DNA from: an uncultured Clostridia bacterium
Lineage (GTDB): Bacteria; Bacillota; Clostridia; Christensenellales; DTU072
Assembly (NCBI GenBank): GCA_944372665.1
Contig: CALVZV010000002.1
Location: 1 to 64,000 of the forward strand
Length of the DNA: 64,000 nucleotides
Reading direction: 5' to 3'
Positions within the stretch are counted from its first letter, which is position 1. Each line of letters starts with the position of its first letter. The position numbers and the translations under genes were made by a program. Under the pieces are notes generated by a model, which was not told the origin of the DNA, did not search any database, and worked only from the letters and a program-made list of their open reading frames with translations. Shown here one piece after another: positions 60,260-64,000 of this stretch.

Positions 60260-60823
60260 ATGACTAAGGAAAACCGCAGGGTACAGATGACCAAACGGAT
60301 GATAGCCGAGGCGATGACGGAACTGTGTGAGCGGGGAGAAACCGTTTCTAAAATCAGTGTCAGCGAGTTGTGTGCAATAGCCGAGGTGAACAGATCCACC
60401 TTTTATAAGTACTATGACGGTCCCGAGGCGCTTTTCGGAGAAATAGAAGAAAAATTTTTTTCCGAATTAAGCGCTTTTATGATCCCAAACGTCAACGCGG
60501 ATATCGCTACCGGCATGCGCGAAATGTGCAGTTATCTTTCTCAGAAAAAACGCATTGCGCGCATCGTTATAAACAACAATGTTAATCCTAATTTTCCCGA
60601 AAAGCTTTTTTCGTTGCCGGCGCTACGGAATAGTGCTGATATTTTCTTAAAGCAGTGCTTCGGAAAGCGCCTGAACGAGAAACAGACGAAATATATTTAT
60701 CTGTTTTTCGTATACGGCGGATATAATCTGATGCGCGTTTGGCTCAACAGCGAAAACGCCGAACCGTACGAGGAAATAGCCGATACGATCGTGACGCTTT
60801 TGAACAGTTTCGGCACGCGGTAA
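60260..60823 (+). CDS. TetR/AcrR family transcriptional regulator
   Basis: 187 residues from the ATG at 60260 (CGAGGAGTG upstream; the frame itself opens at 60233). Residues about 8-55 are the TetR helix-turn-helix domain ('TKRMIAEAMTELCERGETVS', then 'KISVSELCAIAEVNRSTFYK' with the recognition helix 'NRSTFYKYYD'). The C-terminal domain is helical with Cys, Arg and Phe residues, resembling the TetR_C_7-type regulators that often sit beside Clostridial MMPL pumps. It most likely represses the divergent split pump and its own gene. The ligand is unknown. After its stop, 60824-61088 shows no gene. Confidence 0.88.
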   Translation: MTKENRRVQMTKRMIAEAMTELCERGETVSKISVSELCAIAEVNRSTFYKYYDGPEALFGEIEEKFFSELSAFMIPNVNADIATGMREMCSYLSQKKRIARIVINNNVNPNFPEKLFSLPALRNSADIFLKQCFGKRLNEKQTKYIYLFFVYGGYNLMRVWLNSENAEPYEEIADTIVTLLNSFGTR

Positions 60824-61088
60824 GGCACGCCGGTTATAGCGACGTCGGATATCGGCCGCGGCAGGTTTGTGCAAAGCGGCAGGTAGAGGAAAGCGCGTCG
60901 CCGCATTTTGCGGCGAAAGGAGAATACCTTTTCGGATCTGCACGTACCGATATACGTTTCGTCCATGCTACGGATTTCCCGGCGGCGCGGTTTCGCGCGG
61001 GCAGGGCGGAGCGTTGCATTTCAATACTAAGCTTCTATCCGATACGTGAACCCGGATTACGATACGCGTGTTTAGGGCATTGACTTTT

Positions 61089-62018
61089 TCAGCTTCTGCG
61101 CAGCTTTAGAATAGTAAGTGTGACCTGACCTTCTCTCCCCGTGGCGGAGCCTGAATAAGTAAGGGAAAATTCGGTGGGGGACGGCGCATACAGGATCAGA
61201 AATGCGGAGCCGCAGGCGCTCGATCCGTCGGTACGCGTGGCGAAGTAGATACCCGTTTCCAGGTGAGGCGCACCGTTGTAATACGGCGTGATCTGCATGT
61301 AATTTGCTGTATTGAACAGTACGGAAACCTCGTAACTTATCAGATAATATCCCGCTTGCAGGCTGATATGGGTCAGATCCGCAGTCGTAATGTTTCCCGT
61401 AACGTCGGTCACGCTGGGAAACAGGGTGATCAGCGTATTCGGGCTGAGTTGCATCTGATAGTTCGCAAATGAGGCGAAGGAGTCGTCGGGGACTGTTCCG
61501 ACAGGTCCTGTAGCGCCTGTAGCTCCTGTCGGACCCGTGACGCCCGCAGCGCCGGTCGCTCCTGTAGCGCCTGTCGGACCCGTCGGACCGGTAGCTCCCG
61601 TAGCGCCGGTCGCTCCTATAATTCCCTGGTCGCCGTTTCTTCCGATAGGGCCCGTCGGTCCGGTAGCGCCGGTAGCACCCGTAGCGCCGGTCGGACCGGT
61701 GACGCCCTGCAGACCCTGCGCGCCTTTTGTCCCGGCGGGACCGGTAGCTCCCGTAGCGCCCGTTGCTCCTGTGGGACCCGTGGCTCCCGTAGCGCCTTTT
61801 GCGCCGGCTTCGCCGGTAGATCCGGTAATTCCCATGGCGCCCGTAGCGCCGGTAGCTCCCGTCGCTCCCGTAGCTCCTGTCGGGCCGGTAGCGCCGGTCG
61901 GGCCCGCCGGGCCTTCGGGACCGGCAGGTCCTGTGATACCGCCCGCGCCCTGACAGGGCGGACAGCGGATAGGGCATCCGGGAAAACAGGGTATACGATT
62001 GTTTCCGTTACACGGCAT
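61089..62018 (-). CDS. Collagen-like repeat protein with BclA-like C-terminal domain
   Basis: 309 residues. A Cys/Pro-rich start ('[17 protein letters not shown]') leads to about 45 Gly-X-Y triplets (residues about 28-165), mostly [10 protein letters not shown] units, interrupted at '[13 protein letters not shown]'. Then a 135-residue globular domain with beta strands ('[20 protein letters not shown]', '[20 protein letters not shown]') resembles the trimeric BclA C-terminus of spore exosporia. Triplets should fold as a collagen triple helix; the surface is therefore likely the spore coat/exosporium or cell wall. No signal peptide is seen, which fits a protein assembled in the mother cell. GGAGG is 12 bases before the ATG. 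The opposite-strand frames here are repeat artefacts. Confidence 0.87.
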   Translation of the reverse strand: MPCNGNNRIPCFPGCPIRCPPCQGAGGITGPAGPEGPAGPTGATGPTGATGATGATGATGAMGITGSTGEAGAKGATGATGPTGATGATGATGPAGTKGAQGLQGVTGPTGATGATGATGPTGPIGRNGDQGIIGATGATGATGPTGPTGATGATGAAGVTGPTGATGATGPVGTVPDDSFASFANYQMQLSPNTLITLFPSVTDVTGNITTADLTHISLQAGYYLISYEVSVLFNTANYMQITPYYNGAPHLETGIYFATRTDGSSACGSAFLILYAPSPTEFSLTYSGSATGREGQVTLTILKLRRS

Positions 62019-62212
62019 AGTTTGTTAGGACCTCCGACGCGATAAAGCAGAAAGCGCTGATAGATTTTTCGTATGTAATCAACGCGGTCCGCTTGATATT
62101 GTTATGCCGAAAGCGTGAAAAAGTGTTCGTCTTAACTTATTGACGTATGCGCGAGCAGAAAACTGAAAAAGCAAAAGAAAGGCTTTGATTTAAATAAAAA
62201 GTTCCTAAGCCT

Positions 62213-62671
62213 TTACGTTTTTTCGTCTGTAACGATCACGTCTCCGGCACGGATCGTTCCGTTTTTTTCCACGGTGCAGAATATCCCTTCGCGCGGCATG
62301 GCGCAGATACCGTATTTCCGCGCTATCTCGCAGCCCTGATCGGCGTGGCATTTTTTGCCGATCCGGCTGACTTTCAATACCGCTGTGCCTATACTTAGCA
62401 GCGTGCCTACGGGCAGACGGTACAGGCAAATCCCGCGCGTGGTGACGTTTTCGGCGAATTTGCCTTCGCACAGACCCTCGGCGTCTTTTTTGCCGCGTTT
62501 GAAGTTTTCTATGCTTTCTTCGCCCAGGAGGCTTATCTGTCTTATCCCCGGACCGGCGTGTGCGTCGCCGACGATACCGTAGTCCCTACGGCATTCGATA
62601 AAGGGCACGGGATGCTTGGAGGTGCCTTTCTTTTCGCTGATATTTACCGCAATTACAGTAGCTTTTTCCAT
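62213..62671 (-). CDS. MOSC-domain protein
   Basis: 152-residue single-domain MOSC protein (molybdenum cofactor sulfurase C-terminal type). 'RRDYGIVGDAHAGPGIRQIS' near residue 30, 'FAENVTTRGICLYRLPVGTL' near 72 and 'RIGKKCHADQGCEIARK' near 103, which contains the conserved Cys, are family marks. It probably carries or transfers sulfur or handles the molybdopterin ligand. The position after moaC, with a 7-base gap and AGGAAAA ribosome binding site, supports a Moco role, though the exact reaction is unsettled for this family. Between it and the collagen gene (62019-62212) nothing is seen. Confidence 0.9.
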   Translation of the reverse strand: MEKATVIAVNISEKKGTSKHPVPFIECRRDYGIVGDAHAGPGIRQISLLGEESIENFKRGKKDAEGLCEGKFAENVTTRGICLYRLPVGTLLSIGTAVLKVSRIGKKCHADQGCEIARKYGICAMPREGIFCTVEKNGTIRAGDVIVTDEKT

Positions 62672-62678
62672 ATTTTTC

Positions 62679-63143
62679 CTATTCGTTCGATACGTCGCCG
62701 CTTTTGCCGCCGCTTTTTTTCACCAGCCTGATGTCGCTTATGCTCATGCGCTTGTCGGCGGATTTAAGCATATCGTAGATGGTCAGAGCAGCAACGCTCA
62801 CGGCATGGAGGGCCTCCATTTCCGCGCCGGTCCTGCCGTGGCAGACGGTCTTGGCTGTTATTTCTATGCTTTCGGCTGTTATTTCGTAATTTATTTCGAC
62901 ATGGTCCAGGATAATGACGTGGCACATCGGTATTACTTCGTAAGTGCGTTTTGCCGCGAGTACGCCCGCCGCAGTAGCGGTGGTCAGCACGTTTCCTTTT
63001 TTGTTACCGCCGCCGATCAGCGCCAAGGCCTCGGGACTAATGCGTATTACTCCCTTTGCCACGGCTTCGCGCCGCGTTATATCCTTGCCGCTGACGTCCG
63101 TCATACGGGCGTTGCCGTTTCTGTCAAGATGAGTTATTTCCAT
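62679..63143 (-). CDS. moaC: Cyclic pyranopterin monophosphate synthase
   Basis: Second enzyme of the molybdenum cofactor pathway, turning the MoaA product into cyclic pyranopterin monophosphate. The 154 residues match the family. 'THLDRNGNARMTDVSGKDIT' at the N-terminus, 'PMCHVIILDHVEINYEI' near residue 73 and 'GRTGAEMEALHAVSVAALTI' near 105 with 'YDMLKSADKRMSISDIRLVK' after it are the conserved core; the catalytic Lys lies in the latter. It starts at the base before the moaA stop region, i.e. directly after moaA, with AGGAGGATAA upstream. MoaB/MogA and MoeA genes are not in the window. Confidence 0.95.
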   Translation of the reverse strand: MEITHLDRNGNARMTDVSGKDITRREAVAKGVIRISPEALALIGGGNKKGNVLTTATAAGVLAAKRTYEVIPMCHVIILDHVEINYEITAESIEITAKTVCHGRTGAEMEALHAVSVAALTIYDMLKSADKRMSISDIRLVKKSGGKSGDVSNE

Positions 63144-64000
63144 TTATCCTCCTATGCTGCCCATGTCGATTTCCTGGTATATCCCTTCGCGGATACCGTG
63201 AGAAAGGGGTTTTAAAGCCAGCAGCGAGCGAAGATATCCCTCAAAATCGTCGCTGCCTATCTTGTGACGAAGCGGGTACGCCGCGGCGCCGTGGAGGCAG
63301 GGGAGCAGCATTCCCGTACACGTCACGCGCACTCTGTCGCACTCCGCACAGAAATTTCTGCTTAGCGGAGCAATGACCCTCAGCTCGTGTCCGCGGTAGC
63401 GGTAAAGCGACGTCTTTCCCTCGTCAAGGACGTGTTCGGCGTCCAAAAAACTCAGCCATTTTTCGGAGTTCAGCGCACGTTCGTCGACGTATCCGAGCGT
63501 GGACGCAAAGGGCATAAGCTCTATCATTCTGAGTTCCGCGCCAGTTTTTTCGGCGTATTCGAGAAGGGGAAGCGGATCGTCGTTTACGCCGCGTTGCAAT
63601 ACGGCGTTCAGCTTTATTTTAAGTCCCGCCGCTTTGGCGGCGTCTATGCCTTTAAATACTTTCGACAGCTCTCCGCCGCCCGTTATTTTACGGTAGGCTT
63701 CGGGATCGAGAGTGTCCAGACTGACGTTGACGCCTTTTAGCCCGGCAGCTTTCAATTCTTCGGCAAACACCGACAGTAATATGCCGTTGGTGGTCAGACC
63801 GACGTTCTCCGAAACGGCGCAAACGCCGTTTACTATAGCGGATATTCCCTTCCTCACGAGAGGTTCGCCGCCGGTCAGCCGAATCTTCGTAAAGCCCGCT
63901 TCGACGAAATTTCCGGCTAGCGCGATTATCTCGTCCACGCTCATCACGTCCTCGTGCGTCAATTTGGGTACCGGACGCGGTTTGCAATATAGGCATCCCA
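63144..64000 (-). CDS. moaA: GTP 3',8-cyclase MoaA, 5' end beyond the window
   Basis: Radical-SAM enzyme that rearranges GTP in the first Moco step. The frame runs open to the right window edge; the last visible residues 'GCLYCKPRPVPKLTHEDVMS' contain part of the radical-SAM Cys triad, so the true start lies outside. The internal TTG at 63962 is not a start. The C-terminal auxiliary [4Fe-4S] site is present as 'RNFCAECDRVRVTCTGMLLP' followed by another Cys (CxxC...C), and the protein ends with the conserved '(M)GSIGG' tail, whose two glycines are needed in MoaA. It heads a moaA-moaC-MOSC run. Confidence 0.95.
   Translation of the reverse strand, partial: GCLYCKPRPVPKLTHEDVMSVDEIIALAGNFVEAGFTKIRLTGGEPLVRKGISAIVNGVCAVSENVGLTTNGILLSVFAEELKAAGLKGVNVSLDTLDPEAYRKITGGGELSKVFKGIDAAKAAGLKIKLNAVLQRGVNDDPLPLLEYAEKTGAELRMIELMPFASTLGYVDERALNSEKWLSFLDAEHVLDEGKTSLYRYRGHELRVIAPLSRNFCAECDRVRVTCTGMLLPCLHGAAAYPLRHKIGSDDFEGYLRSLLALKPLSHGIREGIYQEIDMGSIGG

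Noticed and set aside
61500-61950. Possible CRISPR-like short repeats
   Set aside because: The periodic DNA is the coding repeat for Gly-X-Y triplets; spacing is 9-27 bases without unique spacers.
61537-61953. Plus-strand frame encoding an Ala-Pro-Val repeat protein across the collagen gene
   Set aside because: It is the exact complement of the Gly-X-Y triplets, has no ribosome binding site and no independent start signal; the same applies to the second minus-strand frame at 61072-61977.
1-64000. Prophage or insertion-sequence remnants
   Set aside because: No transposase, integrase, structural phage protein or flanking inverted repeats were found, even around the AT-rich glycan locus.

Overview
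The window looks like a chromosomal segment of a Bacillota (Firmicutes) bacterium, most likely an uncultivated, possibly spore-forming member of the Clostridia. The supporting signs are a BMP-type nucleoside ABC importer, a BioY/BirA pair, a Na+-pump decarboxylase beta subunit, a BclA-like collagen protein, a DUF6320-like zinc-ribbon membrane protein, clear TTGNNN-17/18-TATAAT promoters and strong GGAGG ribosome binding sites. Base composition is moderate except for an AT-richer block at about 46.7-57.7 kb. I see no phage genes, insertion sequences or CRISPR arrays. The assignment rests on gene content only.

Layout. 0-4.3 kb: the end of a BMP-family nucleoside importer operon (binding lipoprotein, double ATPase, two permeases), convergent with phosphopentomutase and glycerate kinase; together these fit nucleoside uptake and use of the pentose. 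6.5-8.2 kb: a diacylglycerol-kinase-family lipid kinase and the manganese exporter MntP. 8.4-13 kb: a surface protein with two metallophosphoesterase domains, then the NAD(P)HX dehydratase NnrD. 13.5-15 kb: an initiator tRNA (minus strand) divergent from dnaN. 15-19.8 kb: a PIG-L deacetylase, an unknown small protein, a dihydrolipoyl dehydrogenase-like enzyme and a fusion of GlmM with the acetyltransferase half of GlmU. 19.9-32.5 kb: one 4,173-residue cell-surface protein of InlB-like and GLUG-like repeats.

33-36 kb is a biotin block: birA and bioY behind a predicted BirA operator, followed by the membrane subunits of a biotin-dependent sodium pump. 36-46.6 kb holds DUF6320-cysS-cysE, a four-helix membrane protein, an AI-2E family permease, a HAD hydrolase, a lipoprotein, a sugar O-acetyltransferase and radC. 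46.7-57.7 kb is a divergent, AT-rich glycan locus. RfbA, RfbB and a VioA-type aminotransferase would make a dTDP-4-amino-4,6-dideoxyhexose. A single fused protein combines a WecF-like transferase with a PglD/NeuD-like acetyltransferase, and three distinct ATP-grasp enzymes, a GT2 transferase and an epimerase accompany it. 57.8-60.8 kb is an RND/MMPL exporter split into two genes and divergent from a TetR regulator. 61-64 kb has the collagen-like protein and a molybdenum-cofactor cluster (MOSC, moaC, moaA, the last cut by the window end).

The points most worth checking are the GlmM-GlmU fusion, the transferase-acetyltransferase fusion inside the three-ATP-grasp locus, five genes without a Shine-Dalgarno whose -10-like box lies exactly 6 nt before the ATG (predicted leaderless mRNAs, including birA), the split MMPL pump and an odd initiator tRNA.
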